Shown: positions 1-6,404 of the stretch, piece by piece
Position numbering within the stretch: position 1 is the stretch's first letter
Layout: each line of letters begins with the position of its first letter
Assembly: GCA_025965635.1 (NCBI GenBank)
Contig: JAOPWO010000083.1
Coordinates: 1 to 8,239 of the forward strand
DNA: 8,239 nt
Direction of reading: 5' to 3'
Source: Modestobacter sp.
Lineage (GTDB): Bacteria; Actinomycetota; Actinomycetes; Mycobacteriales; Geodermatophilaceae
Position numbers and translations under genes: made by a program
Notes under the pieces: model-generated
Seen by the model: only the letters and a program-made list of their open reading frames with translations
Database searches by the model: none
Told to the model about the DNA's origin: nothing

Positions 1-217
1 CAGCGCCGGCGGCGCCCGGCACGTGCCCGAGGCCGGCCAGGCGCATCACCAGGCCGAGGTGGAGCAGCGCCTCGTCGACGCCGCAGTTGCCGTAGACGGA
101 GGTGACCGCGGCGATCTCCACGTCGGGGCGTCCGGCCAGGTAGAGCAGCGCCAGCGCGTCGTCGATGCCGGTATCGGTGTCGACGACGACGCGCAGCGGC
201 GCTGGGGGGACGGTCAA
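1..217 (-). CDS. Nucleoside hydrolase (IUNH family), N-terminal part only, cut by the window edge
   Basis: Nucleoside hydrolases cleave the N-glycosidic bond of ribonucleosides, giving a free base and ribose. Only the first 72 residues are inside the window. They carry the family fingerprint DTDTGIDDALAL at residues 13-24; D15, D19 and D20 correspond to the Asp residues that bind calcium and ribose in the Crithidia enzyme. A VYGN motif follows, with N44 at the position of the conserved active-site Asn. The start is TTG at 217-215. It overlaps the stop of the upstream permease gene as TTGA and has a strong GAGGAG site at 228-223, five bases upstream of AGGAG-to-start distance, so the rare start is well supported. 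It is the last visible gene of the importer operon, which suggests that the imported compound is a riboside hydrolysed in the cytoplasm. The missing C-terminal half, including the last metal-binding Asp, would be needed to tell inosine/uridine-type from purine- or pyrimidine-specific subgroups. Confidence 0.9.
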   Translation of the reverse strand, partial: MTVPPAPLRVVVDTDTGIDDALALLYLAGRPDVEIAAVTSVYGNCGVDEALLHLGLVMRLAGLGHVPGAAGA

Positions 218-1173
218 CGGGTCTCCTCGGGATGGACGACGGCCTCGGGATGGGCGGCGCTGACGGCGGCCACGGGATCGGCCTCGTCGAGCCGGCGCCG
301 CACCCGCAGGCGCGAGGCGACCAGCACCACCAGCGTGACCAGGTACGGCGCGGCGTCGGTGAGCTGCTGCGGCATGCCGAGCCCCTGCAGCCGGAAGCCC
401 CACGCCTCGGCCGCGCCGAACAGCAGGCAGGCACCCAGCACGAGCAGCGGCCGGTTGGCGGCCAGCATGACGGCGGCGACGGCGACCCAGCCGCGCCCGG
501 ACGTCATGTTCTCGGTGAACGCGGTGACGTCGCCCAGCGACAGCTGCGCACCGCCCAGGCCGCACAGCGCTCCGGCGAGCAGCACCGTGGCGCGCTGGTA
601 GCGGGGCACGACCACCCCGAGGCTGGTGGCGGCCTCGGGGTGCTCGCCGACGCCGCGCAGCCGCAGCCCGACCGAGGTCCGGTTCACCCACAGCGATGCC
701 GCGACCGCCAGCAGCAGGGCCAGCGGCACCAGCAGGGTCTGCCCGCCCAGCAGGGCGCCGAGCACGGGCACCCCGTCGAGCAGGTCGAGGTCGGGCAGTC
801 CCGGCAGGCCCGCCGGCGCGAACGTGCCGGTCGCGTCCAGCAGCTCCCGGAGGAGGAAGCCGGTCAGCCCGAGGGCGAGCAGGTTCATCCCGACCGCGAC
901 GATGATCGGGTCGGCCCGCCAGGTGACCGCGCCCAGCGCGAGCACCCCGCTGAACACGGTGGTGGTGACGACGGCCGCGACCACCCCGGCCCAGGCGCTG
1001 CCGGTCCACCAGCTGACCGTCACCGCGGAGAACGCGCCCCACAGGAGCTGGCCCTCCAGGGCCATGTTGAACAACCCGGCGCGGCCGCAGAGGGCACCGC
1101 CGAGCGCGGCGTAGAGCACCGGCGCCGAGGAGCCGAGCACCGCGGCGACGAACGCGAGGTTGACGACGTCCAC
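214..1173 (-). CDS. ABC transporter inner-membrane permease, second permease of the BMP-type riboside importer
   Basis: This is a 319-residue polytopic membrane protein of the BPD_transp_2 family (LivH/RbsC-like, closest in type to B. subtilis NupQ/YufQ). It would pair with the other permease to form the channel. Family marks are visible: GLFNMALEGQ near residues 33-42, the cytoplasmic coupling loop GLRLRGVGEHPEAA at 169-182, and RGWVAVAAVMLA near 227-238. Hydrophobic stretches at about 8-30, 42-82, 88-108, 147-163, 194-212, 228-256 and 275-288 account for most of the protein. The C-terminus ends in an Arg-rich stretch and a polar tail of about 25 residues. The start is GTG at 1173-1171, three bases after the stop of the preceding permease gene, with a modest GAAGG-like site upstream. 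Its stop overlaps the hydrolase start. Assignment to the family is firm; the transported compound is inferred from the neighbours. Confidence 0.92.
   Translation of the reverse strand: MDVVNLAFVAAVLGSSAPVLYAALGGALCGRAGLFNMALEGQLLWGAFSAVTVSWWTGSAWAGVVAAVVTTTVFSGVLALGAVTWRADPIIVAVGMNLLALGLTGFLLRELLDATGTFAPAGLPGLPDLDLLDGVPVLGALLGGQTLLVPLALLLAVAASLWVNRTSVGLRLRGVGEHPEAATSLGVVVPRYQRATVLLAGALCGLGGAQLSLGDVTAFTENMTSGRGWVAVAAVMLAANRPLLVLGACLLFGAAEAWGFRLQGLGMPQQLTDAAPYLVTLVVLVASRLRVRRRLDEADPVAAVSAAHPEAVVHPEETR
223..228 (-). promoter_or_regulatory. Shine-Dalgarno site of the nucleoside hydrolase, supports a TTG start
   Basis: GAGGAG on the minus strand lies five bases before TTG at 217-215. It sits inside the last codons of the preceding permease gene. 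It is the feature that decides the unusual TTG start, because no ATG or GTG lies between it and the DTDTG motif. Confidence 0.75.
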
Positions 1174-1176
1174 GGG

Positions 1177-2247
1177 TCAGCCCTTCCGTCCGGCGGCGTC
1201 CGCCGCCCGGCGGGCGGTCCAGCGGGAGGCCAGCACCCGCAGGGCGAGCACCAGGATCACCACCGCCTGCAGCACCTGGCCCAGCTGGCGTGGCACGTCC
1301 ACGTCCCGCTCCATGCCCGCCGAGCCCACCGTCAGGATCGTGAACAGCGCCGCGGTCACCGGCAGCAGCGCCGGCCGGCCGCCGGCCAGCAGGGCCGCAG
1401 CGATCCCGGCGAAGGTGTACCCGGGTGCGGTCAGCGCGTCGTCGATGAACCGGAACGGCTGGCTCATCACGATGATCGCCCCGGCCAGCCCGGCGGCGGC
1501 GCCGCCGGCGGCGAGCGTGCCCAGGGTGAGCCGCGGAACCGACAGGCCGCCGTAGGCGGCAAAGCCGCGGTTGGCGCCGGCCACCCGGATCTCGTAGCCG
1601 ACCGGGGTGCGCGCGTCGACGTGCACCGCGAGCAGCAGCACCAGCAGCACGACCACCAGCCCGGCGTTGGTGTAGCTGGTGCCCGGGAAGGACGGCAGGT
1701 GCGCGGCGTCGGGCAGCCGAGGGGTCTGCGGCACCGACGAACCGCTCTCGGCCAGCGGGAAGCGGACGAGGTAGGAGGTCAGGGCCACCGCCGGCGCGCT
1801 GAGCAGCAGCGTGGAGATGATCACCGGCACCGCGGCACGGGTGGACAGCGGCGCCGCGACCGACGCCAGCGCGGCTCCGCCGAGCGCCCCGGCCAGCAGG
1901 CACACCGGCAGCAGCAGTGCCGCCGGTGCCGGCAGGTGCAGGGCGATGACCGCCGCGGCGATCCCGCCGAGGGCCAGCTGGCCGTCGCCGCCGAGGTTGT
2001 ACTCCCCCATCCGCGCCGGCAGCGCGAACGCCAGCGACATGGCCAGGATGGCGGTGAACGAGGCGACGGCGAAGTCGATGTTGCTGACGCTCAGCGCGCC
2101 GCGGACCATCGCGTCGTAGCCGCGCAGCGGATCGACCCCGGCGGCGGCCATGACGCCGGCCCCGACGAGGATCGCCACGACCACCGCGCCCAGCGGCACG
2201 AGCGCGGACGTGGCGGCCGGCCGCAGCCGGCCGGCCAGGTCGCTCAC
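1177..2247 (-). CDS. ABC transporter inner-membrane permease, first permease of the BMP-type riboside importer
   Basis: This is a 356-residue BPD_transp_2 permease of the NupP/YufP type, the longer of the two channel subunits. A short cytoplasmic N-terminus is followed by a membrane segment at about 14-36. A periplasm-facing stretch then precedes a segment near 58-77. The family motif GEYNLGGDGQLALGG is at 81-95, and the coupling loop VGYEIRVAGANRGFAAYGG is at 216-234. GYTFAGIAAALLAGG at 276-290 and the C-terminal VPRQLGQVLQAVVIL at 318-332 are also typical of this subfamily. The start is GTG at 2247-2245, which overlaps the ATPase stop as GTGA. A GGAGG site at 2259-2255 is seven bases upstream. 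This is the canonical ATPase, long permease, short permease order of BMP-type importers. Confidence 0.92.
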   Translation of the reverse strand: MSDLAGRLRPAATSALVPLGAVVVAILVGAGVMAAAGVDPLRGYDAMVRGALSVSNIDFAVASFTAILAMSLAFALPARMGEYNLGGDGQLALGGIAAAVIALHLPAPAALLLPVCLLAGALGGAALASVAAPLSTRAAVPVIISTLLLSAPAVALTSYLVRFPLAESGSSVPQTPRLPDAAHLPSFPGTSYTNAGLVVVLLVLLLAVHVDARTPVGYEIRVAGANRGFAAYGGLSVPRLTLGTLAAGGAAAGLAGAIIVMSQPFRFIDDALTAPGYTFAGIAAALLAGGRPALLPVTAALFTILTVGSAGMERDVDVPRQLGQVLQAVVILVLALRVLASRWTARRAADAAGRKG

Positions 2248-3818
2248 GCCCCTTCCTCCGGCCGGGGCGCGGAGCGAGCCGAGGCCATCGCCGCGCCCAG
2301 CACCTCCTCGGTGGCGTCGGCGGCGTCCAGGTCCGCGGTCACCGCGCCGTCCAGCATCACGAGCACCCGGTCGGCCAGCGCGCGCAGCTCGCTGATCTCG
2401 TAGGAGACCAGCAGGACGGCGCCGCCGCGGGCGCGGTGGTCCAGCAGCAGCCGGTGGATCTCCTCCCCCGCGCCGACGTCGACGCCCTGGGTCGGCTGCT
2501 CGACCACGAGCAACGGCGCCTCGTGGTGCAGCTCGCGCGCCAGCACGACCTTCTGCGCGTTGCCGCCGGACAGGGAGCCGAGCGGTGCGCTCACGCCGGC
2601 CGTCCGGACGCCGAGCCTGCGGACCAGCTCGGTGGCCTGGGAGCGCACGGCGCGGGGCGACAGCCGGCCGCGGCCGGCCAGTGGCGGGCTGCGGTGGTGG
2701 CCGAGGGCGAGGTTGTCCGCGACCGACAGGGTCGCGGCGCTGCCCATCCCGGGGCGGTCCTCCGGGACGTAGGCGATCCCCAGCGCGCGGCGCTCGCGGA
2801 CGCCCAGGCCGGCCAGGTCCCGGCCGTGCAGCCGGACGCTGCCGGACTGGACCGGCCGGAGGCCCAGCACGGCCTCGACGACCTCGCGCTGGCCGTTGCC
2901 GGAGACCCCGGCGACGCCGATCACCTGGCCGGCCCGCACGGTGATCGAGACGTCACGCACGCGGGCTGCCCCGGGTGCGGCGGCCATCCGCAGGTCGCGG
3001 ACCTCCAGGACGGGGTCGGAGCTCACCGTGCCCCGCGGGTTCACCGCCGGCTGCAGCCCCCGGCCGATCATCGCCTCCACGATCTCTCCCGCCGTCGTCC
3101 GCGCCGTGGTCAGCCGGGCGGTGACGGCACCGTCCCGAAGGACGGTCACCCGGTCGGTCGCCGCCAGGACCTCCTGCACCTTGTGCGTGACGAGCGCGAC
3201 GGTGGTGCCCTGCGCGGCCAGGGTCCGGACGACGGCGATCAGCGAGTCCACCTCACCCGGCGTCAGGACCGCCGTCGGCTCGTCGAGGATGAGCACCTCG
3301 GCCTCCCGGTGCAGCGCCTTGAGGATCTCCACCCGCTGGCGCACCCCCAGGGGGAGCGTGTCCACCCGGGCGGTGGGGTCGACGTCCAGCCCGATCCGGT
3401 CGGACAGCTCGGCCACCCGCTGCTCGGCGGCCCGGCGGTCGAAGATCCCCCGCCGACCGGGCTCGGCCCGGTAGACGACGTTCTCGGCCACGCTCAGCGA
3501 GCCGAAGAGCCGGAAGTGCTGGTGCACCATGCCCAGCCCGGCGGCGATGGCGTCCAGCGGGGAGCGCAGCCGCACCTCGCGCCCGGCGCGCAGGACGGTG
3601 CCGGCGTCCGGGCGGTGCAGCCCGTAGAGCACCGACATCAGGGTGGACTTGCCGGCCCCGTTCTCGCCGACGACGGCGTGCACGGTGCCCCGCTCGAGGA
3701 CGAGGTCCACCCCGTCGACGGCGACGACGGGGCCGAACCGCTTGGTGATGCCACGGAGCTCGGCCGCGGGGGGAGCCCCCGCGGCCGGGTCCGCGACGTC
3801 CGGGAGCCGGTCGGTCAT
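2244..3818 (-). CDS. ABC transporter ATP-binding protein with two nucleotide-binding domains (NupO/RbsA-type)
   Basis: This 524-residue ATPase energises the importer and carries both nucleotide-binding domains on one chain, as in RbsA, MglA and NupO/YufO. Domain 1 is complete: Walker A GENGAGKST at 51-59, Q-loop Q100, signature LPLGVRQR at 155-162, Walker B VLILDE at 175-180 with catalytic E180, and H-loop H212. Domain 2 has a Walker A-like GVSGNGQRE at 304-312 without the usual GKS/T, a canonical LSGGNAQ at 416-422, and EQPTQGVDVG at 440-449. There Gln replaces the catalytic Glu, and VSYE (471-474) stands at the H-loop. That asymmetry is known in this family. The start is ATG at 3818-3816, which overlaps the binding-protein stop as ATGA. 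The frame stays open a further 170 codons upstream, but that part is antisense-like, Arg-rich and lies inside the binding-protein gene. No clear ribosome site is seen, so translation probably depends on coupling. Confidence 0.95.
   Translation of the reverse strand: MTDRLPDVADPAAGAPPAAELRGITKRFGPVVAVDGVDLVLERGTVHAVVGENGAGKSTLMSVLYGLHRPDAGTVLRAGREVRLRSPLDAIAAGLGMVHQHFRLFGSLSVAENVVYRAEPGRRGIFDRRAAEQRVAELSDRIGLDVDPTARVDTLPLGVRQRVEILKALHREAEVLILDEPTAVLTPGEVDSLIAVVRTLAAQGTTVALVTHKVQEVLAATDRVTVLRDGAVTARLTTARTTAGEIVEAMIGRGLQPAVNPRGTVSSDPVLEVRDLRMAAAPGAARVRDVSITVRAGQVIGVAGVSGNGQREVVEAVLGLRPVQSGSVRLHGRDLAGLGVRERRALGIAYVPEDRPGMGSAATLSVADNLALGHHRSPPLAGRGRLSPRAVRSQATELVRRLGVRTAGVSAPLGSLSGGNAQKVVLARELHHEAPLLVVEQPTQGVDVGAGEEIHRLLLDHRARGGAVLLVSYEISELRALADRVLVMLDGAVTADLDAADATEEVLGAAMASARSAPRPEEGA
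2255..2259 (-). promoter_or_regulatory. Shine-Dalgarno site of the first permease gene
   Basis: GGAGG lies on the minus strand seven bases before GTG at 2247-2245, inside the last codons of the ATPase gene. It supports the GTG start and translation coupled to the ATPase. Confidence 0.6.
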
Positions 3819-4882
3819 CCAGCGGCCGGGTCGTCCACGGTCACGGTGCCGTCGATGATCTGCTGCCGGACCTGCTGCACCTGCTCGATCACGTCGGGGT
3901 GGTCGGCGATGAGGCAGCCGGAAGAGGCGACGTCGTCCTCGAGCGCGGTGAGCCCCACGCCGTCCTCGGCCAGTCCGTACACCTTGGCGCCGCCGGCGTT
4001 GCCGGCGAGGATCTCGGTCACCGCGGAGGCCAGCGCGACGTCCACGTGCTTGAGCACGTTGTCGACGACCTGCCCGGGGGCGGACTCGCACTCGTTGACG
4101 TCGACCCCGTAGGCCTGGAACCCACCGCTCGCAGCCACCTCGAACGCGCCGACGTTGCTGCCCGACGCGGCGGCGAGCACCTGGTCGGCGCCGCCATCGG
4201 CGAGCACCTGCGCCTGCGCCCTGCCCCGCGCCGGGTCGCCGAACGGGTTGTCGCCGCCGACGAACAGCGCAGTGGAGGTCACCGTCGCGTCGACGCTGGC
4301 CGCGCCGGCGGCGAAGGGGTCGACCCATCGGCGGATGAACGGCGTGTCGAGCGCGGCCACCACACCGATCTTCTTGGACCGGCTGAGCAGGCCGGCCTCG
4401 ACCCCGGCGAGGTAGGTCGCCTCGTGCTCACGGAAGGCGGCGCAGGTGACGTTCTCCGGCTGCGGGGCGGGGCAACCGTCGACCAGGAGGAACTGCTGGT
4501 CGGGGTTGTCGACCGGCACGGTCGCGAAGGCGTCCTGGAGGGAGAACGACAGGCCGACGACGACGTCCGGCTTCTCGCGGACGGCGGCCTCGACGTTCTG
4601 CTGGATCGACGTGGGGTCGCTGCTCTCGAAGACCCGCACGTCGAGGTCCTGCTCGGCGGCCACGGCCTCGGCGCCCTCGACGGCGAGCTCCAGGAAGTTG
4701 TTGCCACCGACCGGGTTCGGGGTGATGACGATCATGGAGCCTGCGGTCTCGCCGCCGGCCGCGTTCCCGCCCGAGTCGCCGGAACCGGTGTCGGCACAGG
4801 CACTCAGCCCCAGCACCGTGGCGAGCAGCGCCGCGGCGGCCGGACCGCGGCTGCGGGTGGTGCGGCGGGGGACGTGGTTCAT
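3815..4882 (-). CDS. BMP-family substrate-binding lipoprotein of the riboside importer
   Basis: This 355-residue extracytoplasmic lipoprotein captures the ligand for the importer. It has an Arg-rich n-region, a hydrophobic core and the lipobox LSAC, with the lipidated Cys at residue 29. A Gly/Ser/Asp-rich linker of about 20 residues follows. The mature domain resembles the Bmp/PnrA/Med family (PF02608): TPNPVGGNNFLELAVEGAEA opens the fold, and an FREHEATYLAGVEAGLL stretch matches the conserved receptor segment. It lacks the DxGxxDxSFN opening typical of PnrA-like purine nucleoside receptors, so it is a divergent subgroup and its ligand is open. The mature part has four Cys residues, which could form disulfides. 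The start is ATG at 4882-4880, preceded by AAGGAG five bases upstream. A GTG six bases further upstream overlaps that site and is less likely. It is the first gene of the operon. Confidence 0.9.
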   Translation of the reverse strand: MNHVPRRTTRSRGPAAAALLATVLGLSACADTGSGDSGGNAAGGETAGSMIVITPNPVGGNNFLELAVEGAEAVAAEQDLDVRVFESSDPTSIQQNVEAAVREKPDVVVGLSFSLQDAFATVPVDNPDQQFLLVDGCPAPQPENVTCAAFREHEATYLAGVEAGLLSRSKKIGVVAALDTPFIRRWVDPFAAGAASVDATVTSTALFVGGDNPFGDPARGRAQAQVLADGGADQVLAAASGSNVGAFEVAASGGFQAYGVDVNECESAPGQVVDNVLKHVDVALASAVTEILAGNAGGAKVYGLAEDGVGLTALEDDVASSGCLIADHPDVIEQVQQVRQQIIDGTVTVDDPAAG

Positions 4883-4887
4883 GAGCA

Positions 4888-4893
4888 CTCCTT
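4888..4893 (-). promoter_or_regulatory. Shine-Dalgarno site of the binding-protein gene, decides the ATG start
   Basis: AAGGAG lies on the minus strand five bases before ATG at 4882-4880. The alternative GTG at 4888-4886 would overlap this site and could not use it. The site also takes part in the possible long-range pairing described for the leader. Confidence 0.8.
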
Positions 4894-4910
4894 GGCAGCG
4901 CGCGCCGCGA

Positions 4911-4953
4911 CCTCCGCGGCACGAGGAACGGTGGACCCTGGGTGCCGCGGAGG
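4911..4953. repeat. Perfect 12-bp inverted repeat, 19-base spacer
   Basis: CCTCCGCGGCAC at 4911-4922 is the exact reverse complement of GTGCCGCGGAGG at 4942-4953. The match ends sharply on both sides. Each arm contains the palindrome CCGCGG. It lies between two divergent genes, so it may act as RNA in the importer leader or as DNA bound by a dimeric regulator. It is not followed by a T-rich run in either direction, which argues against a classical terminator. Confidence 0.8.
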
Positions 4954-4994
4954 GCAGAGCCGGGCCGGCAGTGCTCGGTCCACCTGCTCCCCCT

Positions 4995-5034
4995 CCGGAT
5001 CGCCCTTACCGGGACGTGCGCCGCCCAGATCCGG
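4995..5034. repeat. 7-bp inverted repeat CCGGATC/GATCCGG with a 26-base spacer
   Basis: The arms are at 4995-5001 and 5028-5034. They are exact reverse complements, but short for a region this G+C-rich. They could be an operator half-site pair or the base of a leader helix. I give this little weight on its own. Confidence 0.3.
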
Positions 5035-5072
5035 TCATCACCCGGAGCACCCTGCGACGGAGAGGGTTGCCG

Positions 5073-5099
5073 GCCAGCGAGCCGGGGCTTCGCGCTGGC
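5073..5099. repeat. 7-bp inverted repeat GCCAGCG/CGCTGGC forming a compact hairpin
   Basis: The arms at 5073-5079 and 5093-5099 are exact reverse complements. An inner AGC/GCT pair can stack below the loop. It lies midway between the divergent genes, with no T-run on either side. It may be an operator or a chance hairpin. Confidence 0.35.
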
Positions 5100-5189
5100 A
5101 CTCGAGACCGCCGGGGAAGCTAGCACGCCGATGCCCGGCACCCGGAGGCACCCCGTCCGGGCTGGTCGACGGCTGGGAGACTGTCGCCC

Positions 5190-6365
5190 GTGACGATGCC
5201 GCGCGCCGCGCTGACCACCCGGATGCAGCCCTTCAGCACCACGGTGTTCGCGGAGATGTCCGCGCTGGCCCTGCGCACCGGGGCGATCAACCTCGGGCAG
5301 GGGTTCCCGGACACCGACGGCCCCCGGAGCCTGCTCGAGGACGCCGTCGACGCGATCCGCGGCGGGGCCAACCAGTACCCGCCCGGTCCGGGGGTGCCGG
5401 CGCTGCGCGAGGCGGTGGCGGCGCACCAGGCCCGGTTCTGGGACCTCGCGGTCGACCCGGACGACGTGCTGGTGACCGTCGGCGCGACCGAGGCGATCGC
5501 GGCCGCGGTGCTGGCGCTCACCGTGCCCGGCGACGAGGTGGTGACGTTCGAGCCCTACTACGACTCCTACGCCGCGACCATCGCGCTGGCCGGGGCGACC
5601 CGGCGCACCGTGACCCTGCGCCCACCGGACTTCGCCGTCGACGAGGAGGCCCTGCGAGCGGCGTTCGGCCCCCGCACCCGGCTGGTGCTGCTCAACACGC
5701 CGCACAACCCCACCGGCAAGGTCTTCACCCGTGCCGAGCTGGAGCTGGTCGCCCGGCTGGCCGTCGAGCACGACGCGATCGTGGTGGCCGACGAGGTGTA
5801 CGAGCACATGACCTACGGCGTCCCGCACGTGCCGATCGCGTCCCTCCCGGGGATGGCCGAGCGGACGCTGACGATCTCGTCGGCCGGCAAGACCTTCTCG
5901 GTCACCGGGTGGAAGGTCGGCTGGCTGCACGGGCCGACCGAGCTGGTGACCGCCGCCCGGGCGGTCAAGCAGTTCCTCACCTTCGTGGGCAGCGGGCCGT
6001 TCCAGCCGGCCGTGGCGCGGGCGCTCGCCCTGCCCGACGAGTACTACCGCGGGCTCATCACGGACCTGACCCGCAAGCGCGAGCTGCTCGTGTCCGGGCT
6101 GGAGGCGGCCGGCTTCGCGGTGAACCGCCCCGACGGCACGTACTTCGTCACCGCCGACGCCGCGCCGCTGGGCTACACCGACGCGATGGCGCTGTGCTGG
6201 GAGCTGCCCGCGCTGGCCGGCGTGGTGGGCGTGCCGGTCCGGGTCTTCCACGACGACCAGGACGCCGCGCCGTCGCTGGTCCGCTTCGCGTTCTGCAAGC
6301 AGGACGCCGTGCTGAGCGAGGCAGCCGAGCGGCTGGCCGGCCTCGCCGCCCGCCTCCCGAGGTGA
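5190..6365 (+). CDS. dapC: PLP-dependent class I/II aminotransferase, DapC (Rv0858c) / kynurenine aminotransferase-like
   Basis: This 391-residue fold-type I aminotransferase transfers an amino group through pyridoxal phosphate in the cytoplasm. The PLP lysine is K234 in SSAGKTFSVTGWK. N173 in HNPTG, D201 and Y204 in DEVYEH bind the cofactor, and R365 in RFAFCK should bind the substrate carboxylate. The opening (TTVFAEMSALALRTGAINLG, then QGFPDTDGP) and GGANQYPPGPG at 58-68 closely match, from memory, M. tuberculosis Rv0858c. That protein is annotated as N-succinyldiaminopimelate aminotransferase, which acts in lysine and cell-wall precursor synthesis. Related proteins act on methionine or kynurenine, so the symbol is provisional. 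The start is GTG at 5190 with GGGAG at 5175-5179; an ATG at 5196 is further from that site. It is a lone gene, divergent from the importer operon and convergent with purU, so no pathway partner is visible. Confidence 0.85.
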   Translation: MTMPRAALTTRMQPFSTTVFAEMSALALRTGAINLGQGFPDTDGPRSLLEDAVDAIRGGANQYPPGPGVPALREAVAAHQARFWDLAVDPDDVLVTVGATEAIAAAVLALTVPGDEVVTFEPYYDSYAATIALAGATRRTVTLRPPDFAVDEEALRAAFGPRTRLVLLNTPHNPTGKVFTRAELELVARLAVEHDAIVVADEVYEHMTYGVPHVPIASLPGMAERTLTISSAGKTFSVTGWKVGWLHGPTELVTAARAVKQFLTFVGSGPFQPAVARALALPDEYYRGLITDLTRKRELLVSGLEAAGFAVNRPDGTYFVTADAAPLGYTDAMALCWELPALAGVVGVPVRVFHDDQDAAPSLVRFAFCKQDAVLSEAAERLAGLAARLPR

Positions 6366-6404
6366 GGGACAGCCCGCTCGGGTCCGCCGGCGCGGCCCGC
6401 TGTC
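6366..6404. terminator. Possible bidirectional terminator hairpin between convergent genes
   Basis: GACAGC at 6368-6373 is the reverse complement of GCTGTC at 6399-6404. Within it, GGGTC (6380-6384) can pair with GGCCC (6394-6398), including one G-T pair. The hairpin fills the 37-base gap between the aminotransferase stop and the purU stop and overlaps the purU stop codon. There is no T-tract on either side, so it would be a stem-only terminator of the kind proposed for actinobacteria. This is inference from position and pairing. Confidence 0.4.

Larger units (their letters stand above)
4883..4976 (-). promoter_or_regulatory. Possible structured 5' leader of the importer operon with a 12-bp hairpin and start-site pairing
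   Basis: Read as minus-strand RNA, the arms at 4953-4942 and 4922-4911 form a perfect 12-bp stem with a 19-base loop, 28 bases upstream of the binding-protein ATG. Around it, GAGCACT at 4976-4970 is complementary to AGTGCTC at 4889-4883. The helix can extend past a single bulged G with CC (4968-4967) against the two G residues of AAGGAG. The outer helix would therefore cover much of the ribosome binding site. No known riboswitch core was recognised. The geometry is seen in the sequence; a regulatory function is inference, since high G+C produces inverted repeats by chance and no transcription start is known. Confidence 0.4.
4883..5189. other. Divergent intergenic region between the importer operon and the aminotransferase gene
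   Basis: These 307 bases separate two genes read outward and must contain promoters for both. I found no convincing -10/-35 pair on either strand; a TAGCTT hexamer on the minus strand at 5122-5117 lacks a partner. Besides the 12-bp inverted repeat near the importer gene, there are shorter ones: CCGGATC/GATCCGG (4995-5001 and 5028-5034), GCCAGCG/CGCTGGC (5073-5079 and 5093-5099) and CCCGGA/TCCGGG (5141-5146 and 5156-5161). No conserved small ORF, tRNA or known riboswitch core was recognised. Confidence 0.7.

Noticed and set aside
232..2403. 723-codon open frame on the plus strand opposite the two permease genes
   Set aside because: Its product is rich in Gln, Arg, Gly, His and Pro without domain structure. 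It is antisense to well-supported permeases with family motifs and arises from G/C-rich third positions.
2436..4112. 558-codon open frame on the plus strand opposite the ATPase gene
   Set aside because: Low-complexity His/Gln/Gly/Arg composition, no recognisable motif, and fully antisense to a complete ABC ATPase.
3819..4328. N-terminal extension of the ATPase by 170 codons
   Set aside because: The extension is Arg/Gly-rich, lies out of frame within the binding-protein gene, and all ABC motifs sit after ATG at 3818, which makes an ATGA overlap with the upstream stop.
5117..5122. TAGCTT as a -10 box for the importer operon (minus strand)
   Set aside because: No acceptable -35 element at 16-18 bases, and a single hexamer of this kind is expected by chance.
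4883..5189. Purine or other known riboswitch upstream of the importer
   Set aside because: I could not find the conserved core of any class I know. Only inverted repeats are supported, so no class name is given.
4428..6251. 607-codon open frame on the minus strand opposite the aminotransferase gene
   Set aside because: Antisense shadow with His/Arg/Gly-rich composition, spanning the divergent promoter region as well.
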